Source: Nocardioides lianchengensis (GTDB taxonomy: Bacteria; Actinomycetota; Actinomycetes; Propionibacteriales; Nocardioidaceae). Taken from it: a stretch of 64,000 bases of DNA. This document shows positions 40,583-48,294 of the stretch, in pieces. Location: positions 124,001-188,000 of the forward strand of contig NZ_FMZM01000012.1 of the NCBI RefSeq assembly GCF_900101465.1. Reading direction: 5' to 3'. The notes under the pieces are model-generated. The model ran no database searches, had not been told where the DNA came from, and worked only from the letters and a program-made list of their open reading frames with translations. Both the position numbers and the translations under genes were made by a program. Every line of letters starts with the position of its first letter. The first letter of the stretch is position 1.

Positions 40583-41529
40583 GGTCGCTGATCCGCGTCG
40601 AGCTGACCCGGCTGCGCTGGCGCCGGGCCGTCCTGCTGCTGCTCGTCGCCTCGGTCGTGGTCCCGGCCGTCATCGCGGTCGCGATGATCTGGGACACCCG
40701 GCCACCGTCGGCCGACGAGCTCACCCGCATCGACGAGCTCGTCGCGCAGGAGCGGGAGTCGCCCGTGGTTCAGGAGCAGCTCCAGGACTGCCTGGACCAC
40801 CCCGAGAACTGGGGCTTCGACCAGTCCACGACCGACCTCCAGACCCAGTGCGAGGAGTCGACGCTCCCCCAGCCCGAGTGGTTCGGCAGCTACACGCCCC
40901 TCGACCTGCGTGAGCAGCTGCAGTACGGCGACGGGCTCGGCGTCGTCACGGTGCTGACCCTGCTGCTGATGCTTGCCGGCACGACCTTCGTCGGCCACGA
41001 CTGGGTCAGCGGCTCGATGAGCAACCAGCTGCTCTTCGAGCCGCGCCGCGGGCGGATCTGGGCGGCCAAGGCCCTGGTGGTCACCCTGGTCTCGCTTGTC
41101 GTCTCCGTGGTGGTGTCCTCGGCGTACTGGCTGACCCTCTGGCTCGTCGCCCGCTCGCGCGACCTGGGGTCCAGCAGCGACCTGCTCGGCGACTGCCTGG
41201 AGTTCGGGCTGCGCGGCGCCCTCTTCGCCACGGCGGCGGCCCTCGCGGGCTTCGCCCTGACCATGCTGTTCCGCAGCACGGTCGCGACGATCGGCGTGCT
41301 GTTCGCACTGTCGGTCGGCGGTGGGCTGCTGATCGCCCTGCTCGGGCTGGACGGCCAGTGGCAGCCCGGTCCCAACCTGGAGGCGATCGTCAAGAACGGG
41401 ACGACGTACTGGGACTACGACACCGAACGGAAGCTCTCGGCCCTGCACGGTGTCGTCTACTACGGCGTCCTGGTCGTCGGCACCGCCGTCGCCTCGGTGA
41501 TCTCCTTCGGGCGCCGCGACGTCCCGTGA
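40579..41529 (+). CDS. ABC-2 type transporter permease
   Basis: This 316-residue protein has about six membrane helices: one near 15-35, then after an acidic extracellular loop of about 80 residues, others near 125-145, 170-195, 210-235, 240-260 and 285-305. The loop has a Cys pair (near 66 and 92) that may be oxidised. It forms the membrane half of the exporter with the preceding ATPase. Cargo is not known; bacitracin, antibiotic or lipid export are common in the family. Confidence 0.85.
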   Translation: MRSLIRVELTRLRWRRAVLLLLVASVVVPAVIAVAMIWDTRPPSADELTRIDELVAQERESPVVQEQLQDCLDHPENWGFDQSTTDLQTQCEESTLPQPEWFGSYTPLDLREQLQYGDGLGVVTVLTLLLMLAGTTFVGHDWVSGSMSNQLLFEPRRGRIWAAKALVVTLVSLVVSVVVSSAYWLTLWLVARSRDLGSSSDLLGDCLEFGLRGALFATAAALAGFALTMLFRSTVATIGVLFALSVGGGLLIALLGLDGQWQPGPNLEAIVKNGTTYWDYDTERKLSALHGVVYYGVLVVGTAVASVISFGRRDVP

Positions 41530-41533
41530 CGGC

Positions 41534-42178
41534 TCAGAGCGCCGCCTGCGTGTAGGCGTAGGTCCCCGAGAAGTAGGTGTCCCCGACGCTCGTGGGTGAC
41601 CAGGTGACGTAGAACCCGAACTTGGTCGGGGCGAACGCGGTGTGGCTCGCCCCTCCCAGGAACGGGTTCGCGGCCCCCTGCGGGTAGACGCACAGCGTGT
41701 CGACCGGCGCGGTCGGCACCAGGGCGGTGCCCGCGCACGTCTCCCCCGGCGTCACCCCGTCGATGTAGACGGTCCCTGGCGCCGAGCTGCCCGGGATCGG
41801 GAAGCTGGCGACCGCCCGCCAGTCGCTCCCCGCGGCCGGCGTGTGGAAGTCGCCACCGACGTATCCCCGCACCGTCTCGCCGGCCTCGAGGGTGGTCAGC
41901 GCGGACCGTCCGGGCTCACCCTGCAGACCCGGGAGGCCGGGCTCGCCCGGTGCTCCGGCCGCGCCGGGGACGCCCCGGAGGCCCTGCGGGCCGCGCGCCC
42001 CGGCGGGGACCTGGCCGGTCTTGAAGTCCTTCCTCAGCAGCGACCCGTTCTTCACCTGCTGGGAGGTCACCGAGTTCTTGGGCAGCTGCACGGCGGCGTA
42101 CGACGTCCCGCCCAGCGCGACGAACAGCGCCAGGAAGGCGACGGCGTTGGTGCGGACGAAGCCCATCAGCGTTCTCAT
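41534..42178 (-). CDS. Secreted collagen-like protein
   Basis: This 214-residue protein has a signal peptide or anchor helix (residues about 10-29), then 11 Gly-X-Y triplets in a row (about residues 62-94, GARGPQGLRGVPGAAGAPGE, and more), which should form a short collagen-like triple helix. The C-terminal about 115 residues form a beta-rich globular domain with two cysteines (CAGTAL and LCVYPQG) that could pair. Such proteins are surface adhesins or filaments. ATG 42178 lies seven bases after TATCTT. It is convergent with the ABC permease. Confidence 0.88.
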   Translation of the reverse strand: MRTLMGFVRTNAVAFLALFVALGGTSYAAVQLPKNSVTSQQVKNGSLLRKDFKTGQVPAGARGPQGLRGVPGAAGAPGEPGLPGLQGEPGRSALTTLEAGETVRGYVGGDFHTPAAGSDWRAVASFPIPGSSAPGTVYIDGVTPGETCAGTALVPTAPVDTLCVYPQGAANPFLGGASHTAFAPTKFGFYVTWSPTSVGDTYFSGTYAYTQAAL

Positions 42179-42185
42179 GCCCGCG

Positions 42186-42191
42186 AAGATA
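42186..42191 (-). promoter_or_regulatory. -10 box of a probable leaderless promoter for the collagen-like gene
   Basis: TATCTT on the minus strand fits TAnnnT and ends 7 nt before ATG 42178. Confidence 0.55.
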
Positions 42192-42238
42192 GGGAGTTCC
42201 GGTCCGGGAACGGGATGGCCCGAACGGGCCAGAGAATC

Positions 42239-42736
42239 TCAGGCCTGCGCGCGGTAGTGCTCCTCCATCGCCGGGTAGTAGTCACGGTCGAAGTCGATCT
42301 CGGCGATGTCGCCGCCGGTCTCGGCGGCGACCAGGCGGTCGAGGTAGTACTCCCAGCCGGGACCGACGCTCCCGGCCTGAGCGGGATCGATCCCCGGCTG
42401 GCTGAAAGTCAGCGTGGTGACCCCGTCCGCCTCCGCGAGCTCGAGGTCGAGCGACCAGGCGTACTCGCCGTGGGTCGAGACGCGCAGCGTGCGCGGCGGG
42501 TCACACTCCCGGATCTCCACGTCGTCCGCGGTGGCGTCCTCGCCCTCCGCCGTCATCCGGAACGCGACGACGCCGGAGGCCGGGTCGCCCGTGAAGGTGC
42601 CGATCCAGCGCTCCAGTCGACCGGGCTCGGTCACCGCGGCCCACACGTCCTCGATCGGCGCGGCGAAGGTCCGGGTGATCACCAGCCGGGGACGGCCGCC
42701 CTCGTGCTCGATGCGGCCGGTCGGCGTGCGGGTCAT
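42239..42736 (-). CDS. SRPBCC / AHSA1-family protein
   Basis: This 165-residue protein has the START-like AHSA1 fold. It begins with ITRTFAAPIEDVWAAVTEPGRLERWIG near residues 19-45, a typical opening of the family, followed by alternating beta strands and a C-terminal helix (WEYYLDRLVAAE). Family members bind hydrophobic ligands; none is known here. It is coupled to the ArsR regulator gene by a four-base overlap (ATGA), the common ArsR-AHSA1 pair, suggesting the regulator controls it. Confidence 0.87.
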   Translation of the reverse strand: MTRTPTGRIEHEGGRPRLVITRTFAAPIEDVWAAVTEPGRLERWIGTFTGDPASGVVAFRMTAEGEDATADDVEIRECDPPRTLRVSTHGEYAWSLDLELAEADGVTTLTFSQPGIDPAQAGSVGPGWEYYLDRLVAAETGGDIAEIDFDRDYYPAMEEHYRAQA

Positions 42737-43134
42737 GCGCTCTCCTCCTGGGTGGGGATCTGGGTGGCGATCTGGGTGGGGCGCCGGGCGGGGTTCGCGC
42801 GGCGCTCGCGGACGGTACGGCGGACCTCGGTGTCGAGGGCGTCCAGGGCGTTCGCGGTCAGCGGTCCCGGCGTCAGTGCCCGGAGCAGCTCGCGCACCGG
42901 CGCCAGCGACTCCGGCCGCAGCGCGTAGTGCCGCTCCCGGCCTCGTTCGGTCGCGGCGACCAGGCCGGCCTCGCTCAGCACCCGCAGGTGCTTGCTGACC
43001 GCCGGGCGGGAGACGTCGTACGACGCCGCGAGGTCGACGACCCGCGCCGGACCAGCCGCCAGCCGCGCGAGCAGGGACCGGCGTACCGGGTCGGCCAGGG
43101 CGGCGAAGACGTCCACGTACGAAAGGTAACTCAT
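42733..43134 (-). CDS. ArsR-family transcriptional regulator
   Basis: This 133-residue winged-helix regulator has FAALADPVRRSLLARLAAGPARVVDLA early and the recognition helix VSRPAVSKHLRVLSEAGLV near 42-60. It lacks the Cys pairs used by metal-sensing ArsR proteins, so it is of the metal-independent type that goes with AHSA1 genes. A 13-bp palindrome covers its start codon (43133-43145), a likely autoregulatory site. The upstream region is shared with divergent lipA. Confidence 0.9.
   Translation of the reverse strand: MSYLSYVDVFAALADPVRRSLLARLAAGPARVVDLAASYDVSRPAVSKHLRVLSEAGLVAATERGRERHYALRPESLAPVRELLRALTPGPLTANALDALDTEVRRTVRERRANPARRPTQIATQIPTQEESA
43014..43025. repeat. 12-bp palindrome CGTCGTACGACG, copy 3
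   Basis: This full copy lies in the ArsR gene. Confidence 0.7.
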
Positions 43135-43145
43135 TGGTTACCAAT
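43133..43145. promoter_or_regulatory. Palindrome at the ArsR start codon
   Basis: ATTGGTTACCAAT is a perfect inverted repeat around a central T. It begins at the ArsR start codon and extends upstream, so a bound dimer would block transcription or initiation. It also lies 42 bases upstream of the lipA -10 box. Confidence 0.5.
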
Positions 43146-43186
43146 GCGTCGACCTTCCCGACTCCGGACGGCCGCGACCCCCGGCG

Positions 43187-43192
43187 TACAGT
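43187..43192 (+). promoter_or_regulatory. -10 box before lipA
   Basis: TACAGT fits TAnnnT and ends 8 nt before GTG 43201, which fits a leaderless or nearly leaderless lipA mRNA. No Shine-Dalgarno is present. Confidence 0.45.
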
Positions 43193-43200
43193 TGGTGAAC

Positions 43201-44157
43201 GTGACGCAAGCTCCCGCCTCCTCCGACGGTCTCGCCCAGGGTCGCAAGCTCTTGCGCCTCGAGGTCCGCAACGCCGAGACCCCGATCGAGCGCAAGCCGG
43301 AGTGGATCAAGACCCGCGCCAAGATGGGCCCGGAGTACACCGAGCTGATGGGCCTGGTGAAGTCCGAGGGACTGCACACGGTCTGCCAGGAGGCCGGCTG
43401 CCCCAACATCTTCGAGTGCTGGGAGGACCGCGAGGCGACCTTCCTCATCGGCGGCGACCAGTGCACGCGGCGCTGTGACTTCTGCCAGATCGACACCGGC
43501 AAGCCGCAGCCGCTCGACCGCGACGAGCCCCGGCGGGTCGCCGAGTCCGTGCAGAAGATGGAGCTGAAGTACGCCACCATCACCGGCGTCGCCCGCGACG
43601 ACCTGGCCGACGGCGGTGCCTGGCTGTACGCCGAGACGGTCCGTGCGATCCACGAGCTCAACCCCGGCACCGGCGTCGAGAACCTGATCCCCGACTTCAA
43701 CGGCAAGCCCGACCTGCTGGCCGAGGTCTTCGAGTCGCGGCCCGAGGTGCTCGCCCACAACGTCGAGACGGTGCCGCGGATCTTCAAGCGGATCCGCCCG
43801 GCCTTCCGCTACGAGCGCTCCCTCGACGTGATCACCCAGGCCCGCGCGTTCGGGCTGGTGACCAAGTCCAACCTGATCCTGGGCATGGGCGAGACCCGCG
43901 AGGAGGTCTCGCAGGCGCTGCGCGACCTGCACGAGGCGGGCTGCGACCTGATCACGATCACCCAGTACCTCCGCCCCTCGGTGCGGCACCACCCGGTCGA
44001 GCGCTGGGTCAAGCCGCAGGAGTTCGTGGAGCTGCAGGCCGAGGCGACGGAGATCGGCTTCGCCGGCGCGCTGTCCGGCCCGCTCGTGCGTTCGTCGTAC
44101 CGCGCCGGACGGCTGTACCGTCAGGCCATCGAGGCGCGCTCCGGCGCGACCGCCTGA
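43201..44157 (+). CDS. lipA: Lipoyl synthase
   Basis: LipA inserts two sulfur atoms into protein-bound octanoyl groups. The 318-residue radical SAM protein has the auxiliary-cluster cysteines Cys62, Cys67 and Cys73 (VCQEAGCPNIFEC) and the SAM-cluster cysteines Cys88, Cys92 and Cys95 (CTRRCDFC). It ends with the conserved RSSY motif (VRSSYRAG) near 299. I use GTG 43201 because the -10 box is eight bases upstream; GTG 43195 is also possible. DUF4191 follows in the same direction. Confidence 0.96.
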   Translation: MTQAPASSDGLAQGRKLLRLEVRNAETPIERKPEWIKTRAKMGPEYTELMGLVKSEGLHTVCQEAGCPNIFECWEDREATFLIGGDQCTRRCDFCQIDTGKPQPLDRDEPRRVAESVQKMELKYATITGVARDDLADGGAWLYAETVRAIHELNPGTGVENLIPDFNGKPDLLAEVFESRPEVLAHNVETVPRIFKRIRPAFRYERSLDVITQARAFGLVTKSNLILGMGETREEVSQALRDLHEAGCDLITITQYLRPSVRHHPVERWVKPQEFVELQAEATEIGFAGALSGPLVRSSYRAGRLYRQAIEARSGATA

Positions 44158-44193
44158 GACCCGCCCCGCCCAGCAGATAGGCAGCAGCACCGC

Positions 44194-44901
44194 ATGGCCA
44201 ACCCGAACCCCGCCGCCGACATGAGCCGGCGGCAGCAGTTCGTCGAGACCTACCGTCTCACCAAGAAGACCGACCCGCGCATCGGCCTGGTGCTGCTCGG
44301 CACCTTCCTGGTCGCCGGGGCCCTGGGCTTCGCGATCTTCTGGCTGCTGCCGGGCTCCGGGGTCATCGCCTGGATCATGTCGATCGTCGGCGCGCTGCTG
44401 CTCGGCCTGCTGGCCACGATGATCCTGTTCGGCCGGCGCGCCCAGAACTCGGCGTACTCCCAGATGGAGGGTCAGCCCGGCGCGGCCGCGGCCGCCCTCC
44501 GGATGCTTCGCCGCGGCTGGGTCACCGAGCCCGCAATCGCGTTCAACCGCCAGCAGGACGTCGTGCACCGTCTGGTCGGCCCTCCCGGCATCGTCCTGAT
44601 CGGTGAGGGCAACCCCACCCGGGTCCGGCAGCTCCTCACCGCCGAGCGCCGCAAGCACGAGCGGGTCGTCGTCGACGCGCCGATCCACGACATCGTCTGC
44701 GGTCGCGGCGAGGGCGAGGTGCCGCTGCCCAAGCTGGTGCGGCACGTCCAGAAGCTCGGCCGTCAGGTCAAGGGCCCCGAGATCACCGACATCCTCAACC
44801 GCCTGAAGGCGATCGACGCCCGCCGCGGCACCATCCCGCTGCCGAAGGGCCCGGTGCCGACCAGCATGAAGGGCATGCGCGGCAACCTGCGCGGCCGCTG
44901 A
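44194..44901 (+). CDS. DUF4191 membrane protein
   Basis: This 235-residue protein matches the actinobacterial DUF4191 family. Two membrane helices lie at about residues 30-50 and 58-80, after a basic N-terminus. A soluble domain with GPPGIVLIGEG near 130 and VCGRGEGEVPLPKLVRHV near 168 follows, ending in a basic GKGMRGNLRGR-like tail (MKGMRGNLRGR). It commonly sits next to lipA; a role in lipoate metabolism or envelope is unproven. It begins 36 bases after lipA, so cotranscription is likely. Confidence 0.88.
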   Translation: MANPNPAADMSRRQQFVETYRLTKKTDPRIGLVLLGTFLVAGALGFAIFWLLPGSGVIAWIMSIVGALLLGLLATMILFGRRAQNSAYSQMEGQPGAAAAALRMLRRGWVTEPAIAFNRQQDVVHRLVGPPGIVLIGEGNPTRVRQLLTAERRKHERVVVDAPIHDIVCGRGEGEVPLPKLVRHVQKLGRQVKGPEITDILNRLKAIDARRGTIPLPKGPVPTSMKGMRGNLRGR

Positions 44902-44905
44902 CGGA

Positions 44906-45811
44906 TCAGCCGGCGGCGACGCCGCCGGCGCCCGGGAACTCCGTCACCTGGTCGGCCGGCGGCGCCTCGATGTCGACGTCCTGACCCCAGTCGCTGAAGT
45001 CCATGGTGACCGAGCCGAGGCTCTCCCCGAGGTCGACCGACATCCGGCGGAACGACCCGTCGTCGGTGGCGAAGAGCATCCGGTAGGTGATGGTCGGGGC
45101 CATCGACTCGGTGCCCGGTGCGCCGGACGGCAGGCCCTGGCTCTCCAGGACCTTGGCCGCGTCCACGGTCACGGCGTACGCGTCGGCGGCGTCTCCGTCG
45201 ACGTCCTCCTCGCCCTCGTAGACCACCGACTCCAGGGCCTCGCCGAAGCTCTCGAACATGGCCTTCGGGTCGAGCTGGCCGGTCAGCGACTGGCCCAACG
45301 GGTTGTCGGGGTCGCTGAGGTCGATGGTGAAGAACTTGTCGTCGGCGCCCATGCCGGGGATCTTCATGAACATCGCGCCGTCGACGATGCGCATCTCCAC
45401 GCCGGCCGCCGGCATCCCGGCGCCCTTCATGGTCAGCGCCATCTCGGCGGGGTTGGTGGAGTAGTCGGCCACGCCCTCGGCGCTCATCTCCCCCGTCGCG
45501 AGGGACATCGCCATCGACATCCGCGAGGTCCCGCCGGCGAAGGCGTCCTCGAACAGCCTCACGAACTCGGCCGGCTCGATCTCGTCGCCCTCGGCCGCGC
45601 CGTCCACGACGTCGTCGGCCGGCTCCCCCAGCTCGGGCACCTCCGGCGCCTCCGCGCTCTCGTCGGGCAGGTCCGGCACCGAGACGCCGGCACTGTCGCT
45701 GACCACCCCCGGACCGGGGTCGCCGTCCGAGCAGGCGGCCAGGGTGGTGAGGGCGAGCGGGAGGACCGCGGCAGCGGCGAGCCGCCGGGCGGGGAGGGTA
45801 CGACGCGACAC
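44906..45811 (-). CDS. LppX/LprAFG-like lipoprotein
   Basis: This 301-residue protein has a lipoprotein signal ending TTLAACSDG near residue 22, an acidic linker, and then a beta-rich domain that resembles the LppX/LprG family (MSMAMSLATGEMSAEGVADYS, ALTMKGAGMPAAGVEMRIVDG-, and TMDFSDWGQDVDIEAPPADQ-, each quoted only in part). Proteins of this fold carry lipids or sense surface stress in mycobacteria; here the cargo is unknown. GTG 45811 follows AAAGGAC. It is convergent with DUF4191 at four bases distance. Confidence 0.8.
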   Translation of the reverse strand: MSRRTLPARRLAAAAVLPLALTTLAACSDGDPGPGVVSDSAGVSVPDLPDESAEAPEVPELGEPADDVVDGAAEGDEIEPAEFVRLFEDAFAGGTSRMSMAMSLATGEMSAEGVADYSTNPAEMALTMKGAGMPAAGVEMRIVDGAMFMKIPGMGADDKFFTIDLSDPDNPLGQSLTGQLDPKAMFESFGEALESVVYEGEEDVDGDAADAYAVTVDAAKVLESQGLPSGAPGTESMAPTITYRMLFATDDGSFRRMSVDLGESLGSVTMDFSDWGQDVDIEAPPADQVTEFPGAGGVAAG

Positions 45812-45909
45812 GGGCGTCCTTTCGACGGGAGTAGCCGGGGAGGTAGCCGGAGGATGACCGGCGGAGGGGGGACCGAAACCGGTCGGGGCGTCCTGGTTGA
45901 GGAGCACTC

Positions 45910-46317
45910 TCACCGGCCGGCGAGTCGGCGCCAGGTCTGCAGGTCGACGGTGGCCGAGCCGGCCAGGATGTCGTGCAGGCCGCGGCCGTCCGGACGGTAG
46001 ACCAGCGGCGGGATCACCAGGGCGATCAGCACCGACCGCATCAGGGCCTGGAGCAGCCCGATCGGCCGCGGGTCGCCGTCCACGCGTACGACGCGCAGCC
46101 GGGTGGCCAGCTTGCCGAAGGAGCCCCCGACGAGCGCGGTCAGCAGCGCGGACTCGACGACGTACACCCCGAGGACGAGGAACGAGCCGCGGCTGCCGGT
46201 CTCGAAGTAGGCGTCCTGGATGATCAGGATGACGACCAGCGTCGACGCGAGCCAGTCGACGAGCAGGGCCACCACGCGGCGCGCCCAACTGGCGGTCTCG
46301 AAGGTCGGCGACGTCAC
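45910..46317 (-). CDS. RDD-family membrane protein
   Basis: This 135-residue protein has the RDD layout: WARRVVALLVDWLASTLVV (first helix with the Arg and Asp pair), a second helix near 50-70, a GGSFGKLATRLRVVRVDG loop, a third helix and a DGRGLHDILAGS end. The family is thought to transport small solutes or ions. I start it at GTG 46317 because TACCCT lies seven bases upstream; an in-frame ATG at 46362 would add 15 residues without homology. The GlnR-like box at 46367-46404 lies behind it. Confidence 0.8.
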   Translation of the reverse strand: MTSPTFETASWARRVVALLVDWLASTLVVILIIQDAYFETGSRGSFLVLGVYVVESALLTALVGGSFGKLATRLRVVRVDGDPRPIGLLQALMRSVLIALVIPPLVYRPDGRGLHDILAGSATVDLQTWRRLAGR

Positions 46318-46324
46318 GCCGATC

Positions 46325-46330
46325 AGGGTA
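46325..46330 (-). promoter_or_regulatory. -10 box of a probable leaderless promoter for the RDD gene
   Basis: TACCCT on the minus strand fits TAnnnT and ends 7 nt before GTG 46317. Confidence 0.5.
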
Positions 46331-46366
46331 GTGGGGCCCTCCGGCCGCGCTTGGTCCGGCATACCT

Positions 46367-46404
46367 GTTACCTGGGTGAAACAACCCGGCAATGGCCCCG
46401 ACAT
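46367..46404 (+). promoter_or_regulatory. GlnR binding site upstream of glnA
   Basis: GTTAC-N6-GAAAC matches the GlnR consensus gTnAC-n6-GaAAC exactly, and GCAAT-N6-GACAT follows with the same 6-base spacing as a weaker second site. It lies about 40-60 bases upstream of a possible -10 box (TAGGTT, 46416-46421), the place expected for activation under nitrogen limitation. Confidence 0.7.
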
Positions 46405-46507
46405 GACCGCTGCGTTAGGTTCGTCGCACCGGCCGGCGCATCGTGGCACCGGCCTCCACCGCTGACTTTGCCGGCTGGGGCCCCTCCGCCGCAGCCAAGG
46501 AGGATGA

Positions 46508-47935
46508 ATGTTCCAGAACAGCGAGGAGCTGCTCAAGTACATCAAGGACGAGGGCGTCGAGATGGTCGACGTCCGCTTCTGCGACCTGCCGGGTGTCATG
46601 CAGCACTTCACCGTGCCGGTCTCGTCCTTCGACCAGTCGGTCTTCGACGACGGGCTGGGCTTCGACGGTTCGTCGATCCGCGGCTTCCAGGCGATCAACG
46701 AGTCCGACATGTCGCTGTTCCCGGACCCGACCACGGCGTACATCGACCCGTTCCGCAAGTCGAAGACGCTGAACCTGAACTTCTTCATCCACGACCCGAT
46801 CACGGGCGAGGCCTACTCCCGCGACCCGCGCAACATCGCGCGCAAGGCGCTGGCCTACCTGGAGACCACCGGCATCGCGGACACGGCGTTCTTCGCCCCC
46901 GAGGCCGAGTTCTACATCTTCGACAACGTCCGCTACTCCACCGGCGTCAACGAGGGCTACTACCACATCGACTCCGTCGAGGGCTGGTGGAACTCCGGCA
47001 AGGAGTCGGACACCGAGGCCAACCTCGGCTACAAGACCCGCCTCAAGGGCGGCTACTTCCCCGTCGAGCCGTACGACCACTACAGCGACCTGCGCGCCGA
47101 CATGGTCAAGAACCTGGAGGCGTCCGGCCTCCTCGTCGAGCGGGCCCACCACGAGGTCGGCACCGCCGGCCAGGCGGAGATCAACTACCGCTTCGACACG
47201 CTGCTCAAGGCCGCGGACGACGTGATGAAGTTCAAGTACATCATCAAGAACACCGCCTGGGAGCAGGGCAAGTCGGTCACCTTCATGCCGAAGCCCATCT
47301 TCGGCGACAACGGCTCGGGCATGCACGTGCACCAGTCGCTGTGGAAGGGCGGCGAGCCGCTGTTCTACGACGAGACCGGGTACGGCGGCCTCTCCGAGAC
47401 CGCCCGCCACTACATCGGCGGCATCCTGAAGCACGCCCCGTCGCTGCTGGCCTTCACCAACCCGACGGTGAACTCCTACCACCGTCTGGTGCCGGGCTTC
47501 GAGGCGCCGATCTCGCTCGTCTACTCCTCGCGCAACCGCTCCGCCTCGGTCCGGATCCCGATCACGGGCTCCAACCCGAAGGCCAAGCGCGTCGAGACCC
47601 GCTTCCCGGACCCGTCGGCGAACCCCTACCTCGCCTTCGCGGCCCTGATGCTCGCCGGCCTCGACGGCGTCAAGAACAAGACGGAGCCCGCCGCCCCGAT
47701 CGACAAGGACATCTACGAGCTCCCGCCGGACGAGATGGCCGAGATCGACCAGGTCCCGACCTCCCTGGGCGCCGTCCTCGACGCCCTCGAGGCCGACCAC
47801 GAGTACCTGACCCAGGGCAACGTGTTCACGCCTGACCTGATCGAGACCTGGATCGACTTCAAGCGCACCCAGGAGATCGCGCCCGTGCAGCTGCGGCCGC
47901 ACCCGCACGAGTTCGAGCTGTACTACGACATCTAG
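46508..47935 (+). CDS. glnA: Glutamine synthetase, type I (GlnA1-like)
   Basis: GlnA makes glutamine from glutamate, ammonia and ATP. The 475-residue subunit has the beta-grasp start (VDVRFCDLPGVMQHF), GFDGSSIRGF near 51-60, FFAPEAEFYIFD near 130, the ATP loop KPIFGDNGSGMHVHQSLW near 262-279 and NPYLAFAALMLAG near 372. The adenylylation Tyr403 is present in KDIYELPPDE, so activity is probably controlled by GlnE. It has a GlnR site upstream. ATG 46508 has AAGGAGG just before it. The 3' end overlaps the convergent Lsr2-tail gene by four bases. Confidence 0.98.
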   Translation: MFQNSEELLKYIKDEGVEMVDVRFCDLPGVMQHFTVPVSSFDQSVFDDGLGFDGSSIRGFQAINESDMSLFPDPTTAYIDPFRKSKTLNLNFFIHDPITGEAYSRDPRNIARKALAYLETTGIADTAFFAPEAEFYIFDNVRYSTGVNEGYYHIDSVEGWWNSGKESDTEANLGYKTRLKGGYFPVEPYDHYSDLRADMVKNLEASGLLVERAHHEVGTAGQAEINYRFDTLLKAADDVMKFKYIIKNTAWEQGKSVTFMPKPIFGDNGSGMHVHQSLWKGGEPLFYDETGYGGLSETARHYIGGILKHAPSLLAFTNPTVNSYHRLVPGFEAPISLVYSSRNRSASVRIPITGSNPKAKRVETRFPDPSANPYLAFAALMLAGLDGVKNKTEPAAPIDKDIYELPPDEMAEIDQVPTSLGAVLDALEADHEYLTQGNVFTPDLIETWIDFKRTQEIAPVQLRPHPHEFELYYDI

Positions 47936-48183
47936 TCGCAGCCTTGATCGAGGCCCTCGCCCTGCCGCATACCTGCGGCGGAGCGAGGGCCTCTGTCATG
48001 CGCGGCGAGGTAGAGGTCGTAGACGTAGCGCGGAAGTCCACCGGTCCTCGCGACGGCCATGTCGTGGGCGAGCGCCCAGGCACGGACCTCACTCGCCGTG
48101 CAGGTCGACGCCAGGGACCGGAACGTTGCTGGGGCGTCCGTCGGCGGCTGGCCGTCGCGCTTCTGGGTGGGCTCGGTGGCCAC
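47932..48183 (-). CDS. Small protein with an Lsr2-type C-terminal DNA-binding domain
   Basis: The 83-residue protein has a disordered N-terminus rich in Thr, Pro and Asp and then EVRAWALAHDMAVARTGGLPRYVYDLYLAAH (quoted in part: VRAWALAHDMAV), which resembles the C-terminal DNA-binding domain of Lsr2 (RAWA-x-x-x-G-x-x-V-x-x-RG-x-(I/L)P). The N-terminal dimerisation domain of Lsr2 is absent. It may bind AT-rich DNA as a monomer or with a partner. GTG 48183 is chosen because AGGAG lies six bases upstream; an upstream GTG at 48222 would include that ribosome binding site. Its 3' end overlaps glnA. Confidence 0.7.
   Translation of the reverse strand: MATEPTQKRDGQPPTDAPATFRSLASTCTASEVRAWALAHDMAVARTGGLPRYVYDLYLAAHDRGPRSAAGMRQGEGLDQGCD
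47950..47993 (+). terminator. Hairpin after glnA
   Basis: GAGGCCCTCGC and GCGAGGGCCTC pair perfectly over 11 bp; a second small stem (CCGCA/TGCGG) fits in the loop. It starts 15 bases after the glnA stop and lies inside the 3' end of the convergent Lsr2-tail gene. The following run is weak in T. Confidence 0.6.
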
Positions 48184-48294
48184 AGCTGTCTCCTCTTCCA
48201 GGGTGGTCCTGCGCGTCAGCACCGCTCGCCGTGAACGAGGGAGGGGTGGGGTTCTCGGGCGAGCGGTCCTCGGGCTGCGCGGACTTCCGGGCTG

